Assembly: GCA_019243075.1 (NCBI GenBank)
Contig: JAFAUV010000088.1
Span: 1 to 11,069 of the forward strand
Direction: 5' to 3'
Length of the DNA: 11,069 nucleotides
From: Bradyrhizobium sp.
Lineage (GTDB): Bacteria > Pseudomonadota > Alphaproteobacteria > Rhizobiales > Xanthobacteraceae
Made by a program: the position numbers and the translations under genes. Below the pieces are notes generated by a model, which was given only the letters and a program-made list of their open reading frames with translations, had not been told where the DNA came from and ran no database searches. The first letter of the stretch is position 1; every line of letters starts with the position of its first letter. Below are positions 1 to 7,313 of this stretch, one piece after another.

Positions 1-497
1 TGATGAACGACGAAATGGACGATTTCACGCCAAACCCGCGCCTGTCCAATGCCAACGGCGTCACCCGCGGCGATGCGAATGCCATTGCGCCGGGCAAGAC
101 GCCGCTGAGTTCGATGACCCCGACCATCATTACCAGGGACGGCAAGCCCGTCCTCATTCTCGGCACGCCGGGCGGAGCGCGCATCATCACGACGGTGTTG
201 CAGACCATCCTGAACGTCGTCGACTACCGGATGGACGTCCAGGAAGCCGTCGATGCCCCTCGGATCCACAATCAATGGCAGCCGGATGTGACAAAGACCG
301 AGCCCTACGCGCTTTCGCCCGACACGCGCCGATTGCTGGAGGGAATGGGCCATCGGTTCGAAAACACGGAGCCCGCCAACCACGTCGCCGCGATCATTGT
401 CGGCGCGCCGAGTCTCGGCGGCAAGGCGATCGGTCGAAACCGGTACTACGGCGCGAACGATCCGCGCGGCGGCACCGGACTGGCGCTCGGCTACTGA
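1..497 (+). CDS. ggt: Gamma-glutamyltransferase, C-terminal part (partial, runs off the left edge)
   Basis: This is the end of the small subunit of a gamma-glutamyltransferase (N-terminal nucleophile hydrolase family), a normally periplasmic enzyme that cleaves or transfers the gamma-glutamyl group of glutathione and related compounds. About 165 residues are present and the frame is already open at base 1 (the first full codon is the ATG at 3, preceded by the tail of another codon). Seen directly: NDEMDDF close to the left edge, matching the substrate-carboxylate binding segment of the family; PLSSMTPTI, which carries the Ser-Ser pair of the oxyanion hole; then GTPGGARIITTVLQ and APRIHNQW, both hallmark stretches; and a C-terminal YGANDPRGGTGLALGY ending typical of the family. 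The autocatalytic processing threonine and the large subunit lie outside the window. The stop is TGA at 495-497. The gene converges on the gene ending at 524, with only 26 bp between them. Family assignment is firm; the physiological substrate is not shown. Confidence 0.95.
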   Translation, partial: MNDEMDDFTPNPRLSNANGVTRGDANAIAPGKTPLSSMTPTIITRDGKPVLILGTPGGARIITTVLQTILNVVDYRMDVQEAVDAPRIHNQWQPDVTKTEPYALSPDTRRLLEGMGHRFENTEPANHVAAIIVGAPSLGGKAIGRNRYYGANDPRGGTGLALGY

Positions 498-523
498 GCG
501 CCGTCCCCCGTCCGTCCTGCGCG

Positions 524-1099
524 CTAACGGCGCGGCGCGAACGGAGACGCGCCGGGCTGCACCAGCGAATTGATGTCGCCGTTCTGCTGCGCATAGCCGA
601 CCCCAAGCGACAGGCTGACATTCGAGGTCGGCTTGAACTCGACGCCGGCATAGCCGCCAAAGCCGGCCGTCGTCGCGGAATTGGCATCGAAGGCGGCGAA
701 CGGGCTGCCGGAGCCGAAGCCGGTATCGTATTTCAGCGTGTCGAAACCGCCGAACACCCTGAGCGGCGAGTTCTGGAAATTGTAACCAAACTGCACGCTC
801 TGGGTGGAGAAATTGCCGAACGCGCCACCCTGGCCGATGCCGCTCAGGCCAAAAGCCGGGCTGCTCCCGCTGTTGACAACAAAGCCGTTCGCGAAGTCGT
901 AGTGGAAGTTGCCGTCGTCGCGGCCGTCAAAACCCGGAAAGTTGCCGTAGGTTTCTGCCACCTGACCGGCGCCGAATCCCATCGGCCAACCTGGCGTCCA
1001 ATAGCCCAAAGGAGCAGCCTGGGCGTAGGCCGCCTGCGAGCCCGGACCAAGCGCCGTCAATGCCAATGCGAGACCAAATCCGCGCAAGAAGCCAGACAT
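524..1099 (-). CDS. Secreted small outer-membrane beta-barrel-like protein
   Basis: This encodes a 191-residue protein starting at the ATG complement at 1097-1099. The first ~26 residues form a clear Sec signal peptide: MSGFLRG, a hydrophobic stretch LALALTALG, then AAYA as a likely signal peptidase I site (cleavage near residue 26 or 28). The mature part is rich in Gly, Phe, Asn and Ser, with alternating aromatic and small residues, and several beta-strand-like segments (VQFGYNF near 102, LRVFGGFDTLKY near 113, GFGGYAGVEFKP near 146, VSLSLGVGYAQQ near 161). This fits a small outer-membrane barrel or porin-like protein. The final residue is not an aromatic, so the classical C-terminal BAM signal is not obvious. 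A longer in-frame start at 1264 exists but would bury the signal peptide. A GGAAG lies only 3 nt before the ATG, inside the last unit of a tandem repeat. I do not recognise a named gene. Function is unknown; a surface or envelope role is inferred from the signal peptide and composition. Confidence 0.75.
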   Translation of the reverse strand: MSGFLRGFGLALALTALGPGSQAAYAQAAPLGYWTPGWPMGFGAGQVAETYGNFPGFDGRDDGNFHYDFANGFVVNSGSSPAFGLSGIGQGGAFGNFSTQSVQFGYNFQNSPLRVFGGFDTLKYDTGFGSGSPFAAFDANSATTAGFGGYAGVEFKPTSNVSLSLGVGYAQQNGDINSLVQPGASPFAPRR

Positions 1100-1100
1100 T

Positions 1101-1154
1101 TTCTTCCACCACCACGTGTTCTTCCGCCGCCAAGTGTTGCTCCGCCACCAGGTG
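1101..1154 (-). repeat. Three tandem 18-bp repeats in the leader of the beta-barrel gene
   Basis: Read on the minus strand, three 18-bp units abut one another with no gap: 1154-1137, 1136-1119 and 1118-1101. The consensus is CACNTGGYGGYGGAAGAA. The second and third units match at 15 of 18 positions; the first differs at two further places near its end. The array ends one base before the ATG at 1099. Each unit contains a purine-rich GGYGGAAG block that resembles a ribosome-binding site, so the leader carries serial SD-like sequences. The unit length is a multiple of three, so copy-number change would keep any reading frame through it. Confidence 0.85.
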
Positions 1155-1274
1155 CCCCCTGAAACTATACGCTTGGGACATCGGGAAAACCAGTGTGGTT
1201 GTGCCCTGCCCGTGCTTCCACCGCGTCCGGCCTCGCCGGCGGCTGAGAGCCCCGGCTTCTCCAAAACGCGAACC
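1155..1274 (-). promoter_or_regulatory. Upstream spacer of the beta-barrel gene, possible promoter
   Basis: This stretch lies between the lysR stop and the tandem repeats. On the minus strand a TATAGT hexamer (plus 1164-1169) sits shortly upstream of the repeats and is a reasonable -10 element. No good -35 match is found 16-18 bp above it, so the promoter is tentative. No T-tract terminator for the regulator gene was found, so read-through from it into the beta-barrel gene is possible. Confidence 0.3.
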
Positions 1275-2168
1275 TCACGTCTCCAGCGTCGGCGCGACCT
1301 CGCGCGCGACCTGAACCAGCGCCGCGATCTGCGGCGTCAGCGGCTCGCGCTGGGGGATCAGCAGGCCGACATTGTAGCTCACGGGGGGATCGACGATCGG
1401 GATCGCCCTGACCGCGTCGGAGAAGCCCAGCGTCTCCGCGAGCTTTGCCGGCATCACGCTGGCCCAGCGCCCGGTCTTCACATGGGTGTACAGCACGATG
1501 ATCGAGTTGGAGGTCAGCGTCGGCGTCGGCTCTACGCCGACGGACTTGAGCGCGCGATCGATGATCCGGCGGTTCTGCATGTCTGGGGTTAGAAGGCATA
1601 ACGGCACCTGCCCGACTTCCTTCCAGGTCACCTCTGCGCGGTCGCCAAACATCCCGTCCGGCGACGTCAGCAGCCGATAGCTTTCGTTGTAGAGCGGCAC
1701 CGTGCGCACCCTGCCGATCGGCTCGTTCTCGATGTAGCTCAGCGCGGCATCGACCTCGAGATTTTCCAGCAAGGCGAGCGCCGTGATCGAGGTCGAGGAG
1801 ATGATGCGAAAGCGCACGTTCGGATGACGGGCGCGAAACGGCGTCGTCAGCGAGGCGAGCATGCCGAGCGCGGTCGGGATCGCGGCGATCGCGATCTCGC
1901 CGGAGAGCCCTTCCCTGAGCGCGTTGATCTCCTGCCGCATCGCGCGGGCGTCGCCGACGATGCGACGCGCCCAGTCGAGTGCGCGCTCGCCTTCGGGCGT
2001 AAAGCCCTGAAAGCGCGAACCGCGCTGCACCAGCATGACGCCGAGGAACTCCTCGAGCTGCTTGATGCTGGTCGACATGGTCGGTTGCGTCACACCGCAG
2101 GCCTCCGCGGCCCGTCCGAAATGCCGCTCTTTTGCCAGTGCAAGCAGAAGTTCAAGTTTATCGATCAT
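1275..2168 (-). CDS. LysR-type transcriptional regulator, probable regulator of the formate dehydrogenase operon
   Basis: A 297-residue protein of the usual LysR length. Residues 1-60 form the winged helix-turn-helix: MIDKLELLLALAKERHFGRAAEACGVTQPTMSTSIKQLEE, with the family's AAxxxxVTQPxxSxxIxxLE signature. Residues ~90-297 form the periplasmic-binding-protein-like effector domain (GEIAIAAIPTALGMLASL at its start, VDAALSYIE in the first half, SNSIIVLYTHVKTGRWASVMP in the second). The start is supported by an AAGGA (plus 2175-2179) 6 nt before the ATG. The gene is divergent from fdsG across 210 bp, the classical arrangement of a LysR regulator and its target. A divergent LysR protein controlling an fds operon (FdsR) is known from Cupriavidus, so regulation of fdsGBACD is the best inference, with formate or a related metabolite as possible inducer. 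The protein sequence alone does not reveal the effector. Confidence 0.93.
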   Translation of the reverse strand: MIDKLELLLALAKERHFGRAAEACGVTQPTMSTSIKQLEEFLGVMLVQRGSRFQGFTPEGERALDWARRIVGDARAMRQEINALREGLSGEIAIAAIPTALGMLASLTTPFRARHPNVRFRIISSTSITALALLENLEVDAALSYIENEPIGRVRTVPLYNESYRLLTSPDGMFGDRAEVTWKEVGQVPLCLLTPDMQNRRIIDRALKSVGVEPTPTLTSNSIIVLYTHVKTGRWASVMPAKLAETLGFSDAVRAIPIVDPPVSYNVGLLIPQREPLTPQIAALVQVAREVAPTLET

Positions 2169-2242
2169 TCACCATCCTTAACACGAAGCGGCGTCGCGCA
2201 AACATGACCGGAAGCCGGTTCGCACGGGCGCTTTAGCACATC

Positions 2243-2268
2243 GATTGCATTTTCAAATCAAACGATTT
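2243..2268. promoter_or_regulatory. Candidate LysR operator, overlapping dyads
   Basis: GATT at 2243-2246 and AATC at 2256-2259 form a dyad with a 9-bp centre, which contains a T-N11-A (T2245, A2257) and the inner dyad TTG-N6-CAA at 2245-2256. The right arm is reused: AAATC at 2255-2259 and GATTT at 2264-2268 are a perfect 5-bp inverted repeat around AAAC. LysR-type proteins bind T-N11-A dyads, usually tens of bases upstream of the target promoter, and this site is 110-136 bp before the fdsG start codon. It is a prediction from symmetry only. Confidence 0.45.
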
Positions 2269-2315
2269 CACAGGCCTATTAATCGCCTTTCCCTATCGCC
2301 GCACGGGACTGCTTT

Positions 2316-2328
2316 ATTGATATTTCAA
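2316..2328. promoter_or_regulatory. Second candidate LysR operator, TTGA-TATT-TCAA
   Basis: ATTGATATTTCAA matches the 13-mer ATTGCATTTTCAA at 2244-2256 at 10 of 13 positions, with the same TTG-N6-CAA symmetry. The copies are 72 bp apart. The core TTGA/TCAA is a perfect 4-bp dyad. A proximal copy of an operator near the promoter would fit the two-site binding usual for LysR regulators. Confidence 0.35.
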
Positions 2329-2378
2329 GCAATCCTCATTTTCATCCTTCTTGAGGAAACCACTGAGCGGGAACGCAA

Positions 2379-2870
2379 ATGACGTCGCCCCACGAACGCT
2401 CCCATTACGAATCTTGGGATCAGCAACGCGGTGCGGAGATCATCGCCGAGCACAGCTTGCAGGAAGGCGCGACGTTGGTGATCCTGCATGCGCTGCAGGA
2501 GGCGTTCGGCCATGTGCCGGAGCCGGCTATTCCGATGATCGCCGCAGCGCTCAACCTGTCGCGCGCCGAAGTCTATGGCGTCTTCACCTTCTACCACGAC
2601 TTCCGCAAGAAGCCGGCGGGCCGGCATGTGCTGAAGCTGTGCCGCGCGGAAGCCTGTCAGGCCGCGGGTGGAGATGCGCTGGCCGCGCGCGCCGAACGGA
2701 AGCTCGGGATTGCGATCGGCAACACGACGGCGGATGAACGCGTGACCTTCGAGCCGATCTATTGTCTCGGGCTCTGCGCCACCGCGCCGTCTGCGATGCT
2801 GGACGGACGCCTGGTCGGACGCCTCGACGAACAGCGCCTCGACGCGCTGGTGGCGGAGGCGCAGCGATGA
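2379..2870 (+). CDS. fdsG: NAD-dependent formate dehydrogenase, gamma subunit
   Basis: A 163-residue NuoE-like subunit that carries one [2Fe-2S] cluster and joins FdsB in passing electrons from formate to NAD+ in the cytosolic FdsABG complex. An N-terminal helical segment (residues ~15-75, including HALQEAFGHVPEPAI and LSRAEVYGVFTFYHDF, both characteristic of the NuoE family) is followed by a thioredoxin-like fold. The cluster ligands are visible as C88-x4-C93 and C129-x3-C133 (CRAEAC and CLGLC). The length is typical. The ATG at 2379 is chosen because the encoded N-terminus runs directly into the conserved helices; its Shine-Dalgarno (GGGA) is weak. The stop TGA overlaps the fdsB ATG (ATGA), so the two are translationally coupled. 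It is the first gene of the operon, divergent from the LysR regulator. Confidence 0.96.
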   Translation: MTSPHERSHYESWDQQRGAEIIAEHSLQEGATLVILHALQEAFGHVPEPAIPMIAAALNLSRAEVYGVFTFYHDFRKKPAGRHVLKLCRAEACQAAGGDALAARAERKLGIAIGNTTADERVTFEPIYCLGLCATAPSAMLDGRLVGRLDEQRLDALVAEAQR

Positions 2871-4423
2871 AAATGCGGATTTTCATTCCCGGCGATGCCG
2901 CCGCGATCGCCGTCGGCGCCGACGAAGTCGTTGCCGCGCTCGAGCAGGCGGCGCAACGGCGCGGCCTGCCGATCCAGATCATCCGCAACGGATCGCGCGG
3001 GCTCTGCTGGCTGGAGCCGATGGTTGAAGTCGCAACCGTGAAAGGCCGCGTGGCCTACGGCCCGGTGGCCCCGCCGGACGTGCCCTCTTTGTTCGAAGCG
3101 ATGGCCAGCAATGGCCCCCATCCGTTACGGCTCGGTCTTGCCGACGAAATGCCTTGGCTGAAGCGGCAGAGCCGCCTCACCTTCGCGCGCTGCGGTATCG
3201 TCGATCCGCGCTCGGTCGAGGACTATTGCGCCCATGGGGGCTACAAGGGGCTGGGGCGTGCGCTGTCGTTGAGCTCGGCCGAGATTATCGCCGAAGTCGT
3301 CGCCTCCGGCCTGCGCGGCCGTGGCGGCGCGGGTTTCCCAACCGGCATCAAGTGGAAGACGGTGGCGGACGCCAGCGCCGATCGCAAGTTCATCGTCTGC
3401 AATGCCGATGAAGGCGACAGCGGCACTTTCGCCGACCGCATGATCCTGGAAGGCGATCCCTTCGTGGTGATCGAGGGCATGACCATCGCCGGCATCGCCG
3501 TGGGCGCCAGCAAGGGCTACATCTACGTCCGCTCGGAATATCCGCACGCGGTCGTCGCGATCAACGCGGCGATCCAGGCTGCCAGGAGCGCCGGCCTGCT
3601 CGGATTGCGTATCGCAGGGTCCGCGCATTCGTTCGACCTGGAGCTGCGCGTCGGCGCCGGCGCCTATGTCTGTGGCGAAGAGACTTCGCTGCTCGAAAGC
3701 CTGGAAGGCAGGCGCGGCCTGGTTCGTGCCAAGCCGCCGCTCCCTGCGCATAAAGGCCTGTTCGGCAAGCCGACCGTCATCAACAACGTGCTGTCGTTCG
3801 CGGCGATCCCCTTCATTCTCGACAACGGTGCCAAAGCCTATGCCGATTTCGGCATGGGACGCTCGCGCGGCACCATGCCGATCCAGCTCGCCGGCAACAT
3901 CAGATATGGCGGCCTGTTCGAGACGGCATTCGGCCTCACGCTGGGCGAACTCGTCGACGACATCGGCGGCGGCACGTTTACCGGCCGCCCGGTGCGCGCG
4001 GTGCAGGTCGGCGGCCCGCTCGGCGCGTATTTCCCGCGCGCCCTGTTCGATACCCGCTTCGATTACGAGGCCTTCGCGGCACGCGACGGCCTGATCGGCC
4101 ATGGTGGCATCGTCGTGTTCGATGACACGGTCGATATGGCGAAGCAGGCGCGTTTCGCCTTTGAATTCTGCGCGGTCGAATCCTGCGGCAAGTGCACGCC
4201 CTGCCGGATCGGTTCGACCCGGGGCGCCGAAACCATCGACAAGATCCGGGCCGGCGAACGCGTCGCAGAAAATCTCGCCGTGGTCGAGGACCTCTGCAAC
4301 ACCATGAAATTCGGCTCGCTCTGTGCCCTCGGCGGCTTCACGCCCTACCCCGTCATGAGCGCGCTGAAAAATTTTCGGGAAGACTTCGGCCCGGCGCCGA
4401 CGCGCCTAGAGGCAGCGGAATAA
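2867..4423 (+). CDS. fdsB: NAD-dependent formate dehydrogenase, beta subunit (FMN, NADH site)
   Basis: A 518-residue NuoF-like flavoprotein with an N-terminal thioredoxin-like extension (~1-90, without a full set of cluster cysteines). It takes electrons from the FdsA and FdsG clusters and reduces NAD+ at FMN. Seen: GLRGRGGAGFPTGIKW (149-163), the FMN/NADH glycine-rich loop; NADEGDSGTFADR (179-191); GAGAYVCGEETSLLESLEG (263-281); and the [4Fe-4S] motif ESCGKCTPCRIG with ligands C440, C443, C446 and the distant C486 in GSLCALG. The start is fixed by a strong GGAGG (2855-2859), 7 nt before the ATG in the ATGA overlap with fdsG. An upstream in-frame start at 2762 would overlap fdsG by over 100 bp and adds low-complexity sequence with no family resemblance. 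The stop TAA is 12 bp before fdsA. Length and order match the fds operons of Cupriavidus and Rhodobacter. Confidence 0.97.
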   Translation: MKMRIFIPGDAAAIAVGADEVVAALEQAAQRRGLPIQIIRNGSRGLCWLEPMVEVATVKGRVAYGPVAPPDVPSLFEAMASNGPHPLRLGLADEMPWLKRQSRLTFARCGIVDPRSVEDYCAHGGYKGLGRALSLSSAEIIAEVVASGLRGRGGAGFPTGIKWKTVADASADRKFIVCNADEGDSGTFADRMILEGDPFVVIEGMTIAGIAVGASKGYIYVRSEYPHAVVAINAAIQAARSAGLLGLRIAGSAHSFDLELRVGAGAYVCGEETSLLESLEGRRGLVRAKPPLPAHKGLFGKPTVINNVLSFAAIPFILDNGAKAYADFGMGRSRGTMPIQLAGNIRYGGLFETAFGLTLGELVDDIGGGTFTGRPVRAVQVGGPLGAYFPRALFDTRFDYEAFAARDGLIGHGGIVVFDDTVDMAKQARFAFEFCAVESCGKCTPCRIGSTRGAETIDKIRAGERVAENLAVVEDLCNTMKFGSLCALGGFTPYPVMSALKNFREDFGPAPTRLEAAE

Positions 4424-4435
4424 AGGAATCTTGCC

Positions 4436-7309
4436 ATGTCGCTGATCCAAGAAATCGACTTCGGCACGCCGCGCTCCAAGTCGGAGACCATGGTGACGCT
4501 CACCATCGACGGCAACAGCGTCACCGTGCCCGAGGGCACTTCCATCATGCGCGCGGCGATGCAAGCAGGCACGCAAATTCCGAAACTTTGCGCGACCGAC
4601 ATGGTCGATGCCTTCGGCTCCTGCCGGCTGTGCCTGGTCGAGATCGAGGGTCGCGCCGGCACGCCGGCCTCCTGCACCACGCCCGTGATGAACGGACTGG
4701 TGGTCCACACCCAGAGCGAACGGCTAAAGAGGCTGCGCAAGGGGGTGATGGAGCTCTATATCTCCGACCATCCGCTGGACTGCCTCACTTGCGCCGCCAA
4801 TGGCGATTGCGAGCTGCAGGACATGGCCGGCGCGGTCGGCCTGCGCGACGTGCGCTATGGCGATCAGGGCGAGAACCACGTTTTCGCCAAGAGCGGCAAT
4901 GAGGTCAACGCCGCCTGGATGCCGAAGGACGAATCCAATCCCTATTTCACCTACGATCCCTCCAAGTGCATCGTCTGCTCGCGCTGCGTCCGCGCCTGCG
5001 AGGAGGTGCAAGGCACCTTTGCGCTGACCATTTCCGGGCGGGGCTTTGACAGCCGCGTCTCGCCTGGCATGGGCGAGAGTTTTCTCGGCTCCGAATGCGT
5101 CTCCTGCGGCGCCTGCGTGCAGGCCTGCCCGACCGCTACTCTCACCGAAAAATCCGTGATCGAAATCGGCCAGCCCGAGCATTCGGTCGTCACCACCTGC
5201 GCCTATTGCGGCGTCGGCTGCGCCTTCAAGGCGGAGATGCGCGGGCAAGAGGTCGTGCGCATGGTCCCTTACAAGGACGGCAAGGCCAATCGCGGCCATT
5301 CCTGCGTCAAGGGCCGCTTTGCCTGGGGCTACACGACGCATAAAGAGCGCATCCTCCGGCCGATGATCCGAGAGCGGATCGAGGATTCCTGGCGCGAGGT
5401 TTCCTGGGACGAAGCCTTCAAATTCGCCGCGGCGAAGTTCGCCGGCATCCAGCAGAAATACGGCCGCGACGCCGTCGGCGGCATCACCTCGTCCCGCTGC
5501 ACCAACGAGGAAACCTATCTGGTGCAGAAGCTGATCCGCGCCGGTTTCGGCAACAACAATGTCGACACTTGCGCCCGCGTCTGCCATTCGCCGACCGGCT
5601 ATGGCTTGTCGCAGACGTTCGGCACTTCGGCCGGAACCCAGGACTTCGATTCGGTCGAGCATTGCGACGTCGCCATGATCATCGGGGCCAACCCGGCCTC
5701 CGCCCATCCGGTGTTCGCCTCTCGCCTGAAGAAGGTGCTGCGCCAGGGCACCAGGCTGATCGTGATCGATCCTCGCCGCACCGAGATGGTGGAATCGCCG
5801 CATCTCAAGGCGCTGCATCTGCCGCTGCTGCCCGGCACCAACGTCGCGGTGCTGACGGCGCTGGCGCATGTCATCGTCACCGAGGGGCTCGTCGACGAAA
5901 CCTTCGTGCGCGAGCGCTGCGACTGGAGCGAGTTCGAGGACTGGGCCACCTTCGTCTCCTTGGCGAAGAACAGCCCGGAAGCGACCGCGATCATGACCGG
6001 CGTCGATCCGAAAACCCTGCGCGAAGCGGCGCGGCTCTATGCGGCCGGCCGCAATGCCGCGATCTATTACGGCCTTGGCGTCACCGAGCACAGCCAGGGT
6101 TCCACTACCGTGATTGCGATCGCCAATCTCGCGATGGCGACCGGCAATATCGGACGACCCGGCGTCGGCGTGAACCCGCTGCGCGGCCAGAACAACGTGC
6201 AGGGCTCCTGCGACATGGGCTCGTTCCCGCACGAGCTGCCGGGCTATCGGCATATCGCAATCGACGCCGTGCGCGAGCAGTTCGAGGCGGCGTGGAACGT
6301 CAAGCTCAACAACGAGCCGGGCTTGCGCATTCCCAACATGTTCGACTCCGCCATCGAAGGCACGTTCAAGGGCCTCTATGTGCAGGGAGAGGACATCCTG
6401 CAGTCCGATCCCAACACCTCCCATGTGGTGGCAGCGCTGTCGGCGATGGAATGCGTCATCGTTCACGATCTCTTCCTGAACGAGACCGCTAACTATGCGC
6501 ATGTCTTCCTGCCCGGCTCGACCTTCCTGGAGAAGGACGGCACCTTCACCAATGCCGAGCGGCGCATCCAGCGCGTGCGCAAGGTGATGACACCGCGCAA
6601 CGGCTATGCCGATTGGGAAGTCACCATCCTGCTGGCCAAGGCGATGGGCTTCGAGATGAAGTACAACCACCCCTCCGAGATCATGGACGAGATCGCGGCG
6701 CTGACGCCGACCTTTGCCGGCGTCTCCTATGCCAAGCTCGACGAGCTGGGTTCGGTGCAGTGGCCCTGCAACGAGAAGGCGCCCGAGGGCACGCCGGTGA
6801 TGCATATCGGCGGCTTCGTCCGCGGCAAGGGCAAGTTCGTCGTCACCGAATATATCCCGACCGACGAGCGCACCGGCCCGCGCTTCCCGCTGCTTCTCAC
6901 CACCGGGCGCATTCTCAGCCAGTACAATGTCGGTGCGCAGACGCGCCGCACCGAGAACGTGGTCTGGCATGACGAGGACCGGCTCGAAATCCATCCGCAT
7001 GATGCCGAGCAGCGCGGCGTGCGCGATGGCGACTGGGTGCGACTCGCGAGCCGCGCCGGCGAGACCACCTTGCGCGCGCTGATCACCGATCGCGTTGCGC
7101 CCGGCGTGGTCTATACCACGTTTCATCACCCGGACACGCAGGCCAACGTCATCACCACGGATTTCTCCGATTGGGCGACCAACTGTCCGGAATACAAGGT
7201 CACGGCGGTGCAGGTCGCGCCGTCGAACGGCCCGTCCGATTGGCAGAAGGCCTATGACGCGCAGGCGCGGCACTCGCGCCGCATTGCGCCGGCCGAAGCA
7301 GCGGAATAG
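4436..7309 (+). CDS. fdsA: NAD-dependent formate dehydrogenase, molybdenum catalytic alpha subunit
   Basis: A 957-residue subunit that oxidises formate to CO2 at a bis-MGD molybdenum centre. N-terminal NuoG-like part: [2Fe-2S] ligands C52, C63, C66, C80; the His-Cys cluster H112, C116, C119, C125; then two ferredoxin-type [4Fe-4S] sets, C178/C181/C184/C188 and C221/C224/C227/C231. The DMSO-reductase-family domain follows, with its own [4Fe-4S] cluster C255, C258, C262, C290 and the conserved lysine just after it (K292 in SCVKGRF). The molybdenum ligand is cysteine, C383, followed by H384 (DTCARVCHSPT), so this is a Cys-type rather than a selenocysteine enzyme. The MGD-binding C-terminal domain is complete (from about residue 830, TTGRILSQYNVGAQTRRT). 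AAGGA at 4423-4427 lies 8 nt before the ATG and overlaps the fdsB stop. No twin-arginine signal is present, fitting a cytosolic complex. All cofactor ligands are intact, so the enzyme should be active. Confidence 0.98.
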   Translation: MSLIQEIDFGTPRSKSETMVTLTIDGNSVTVPEGTSIMRAAMQAGTQIPKLCATDMVDAFGSCRLCLVEIEGRAGTPASCTTPVMNGLVVHTQSERLKRLRKGVMELYISDHPLDCLTCAANGDCELQDMAGAVGLRDVRYGDQGENHVFAKSGNEVNAAWMPKDESNPYFTYDPSKCIVCSRCVRACEEVQGTFALTISGRGFDSRVSPGMGESFLGSECVSCGACVQACPTATLTEKSVIEIGQPEHSVVTTCAYCGVGCAFKAEMRGQEVVRMVPYKDGKANRGHSCVKGRFAWGYTTHKERILRPMIRERIEDSWREVSWDEAFKFAAAKFAGIQQKYGRDAVGGITSSRCTNEETYLVQKLIRAGFGNNNVDTCARVCHSPTGYGLSQTFGTSAGTQDFDSVEHCDVAMIIGANPASAHPVFASRLKKVLRQGTRLIVIDPRRTEMVESPHLKALHLPLLPGTNVAVLTALAHVIVTEGLVDETFVRERCDWSEFEDWATFVSLAKNSPEATAIMTGVDPKTLREAARLYAAGRNAAIYYGLGVTEHSQGSTTVIAIANLAMATGNIGRPGVGVNPLRGQNNVQGSCDMGSFPHELPGYRHIAIDAVREQFEAAWNVKLNNEPGLRIPNMFDSAIEGTFKGLYVQGEDILQSDPNTSHVVAALSAMECVIVHDLFLNETANYAHVFLPGSTFLEKDGTFTNAERRIQRVRKVMTPRNGYADWEVTILLAKAMGFEMKYNHPSEIMDEIAALTPTFAGVSYAKLDELGSVQWPCNEKAPEGTPVMHIGGFVRGKGKFVVTEYIPTDERTGPRFPLLLTTGRILSQYNVGAQTRRTENVVWHDEDRLEIHPHDAEQRGVRDGDWVRLASRAGETTLRALITDRVAPGVVYTTFHHPDTQANVITTDFSDWATNCPEYKVTAVQVAPSNGPSDWQKAYDAQARHSRRIAPAEAAE

Positions 7310-7313
7310 CCCG

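Larger units (their letters stand above)
2169..2378. promoter_or_regulatory. Divergent promoter region between lysR and fdsG
   Basis: This 210-bp spacer is much more AT-rich than its flanks between about 2231 and 2350. It must hold the promoters of both the regulator gene and the fds operon, and it contains the dyads listed separately. No convincing -35/-10 pair could be assigned on either strand. The translation signal for fdsG inside it is weak (GGGA at 2369-2372, 6 nt before the ATG), while a better GAGGAA at 2353-2358 is too far away and out of phase with another start. Confidence 0.7.

Noticed and set aside
1100..1264. N-terminal extension of the beta-barrel protein from an ATG at 1264
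   Set aside because: It would place 55 Trp/Arg-rich residues, partly encoded by the tandem repeats, ahead of a clean Sec signal peptide; the start at 1099 gives a normal exported protein.
2762..2866. Longer fdsB start at 2762 inside fdsG
   Set aside because: The ATG at 2867 has a GGAGG at ideal spacing and gives the usual length; the extension is Arg/Pro-rich and unlike the family.
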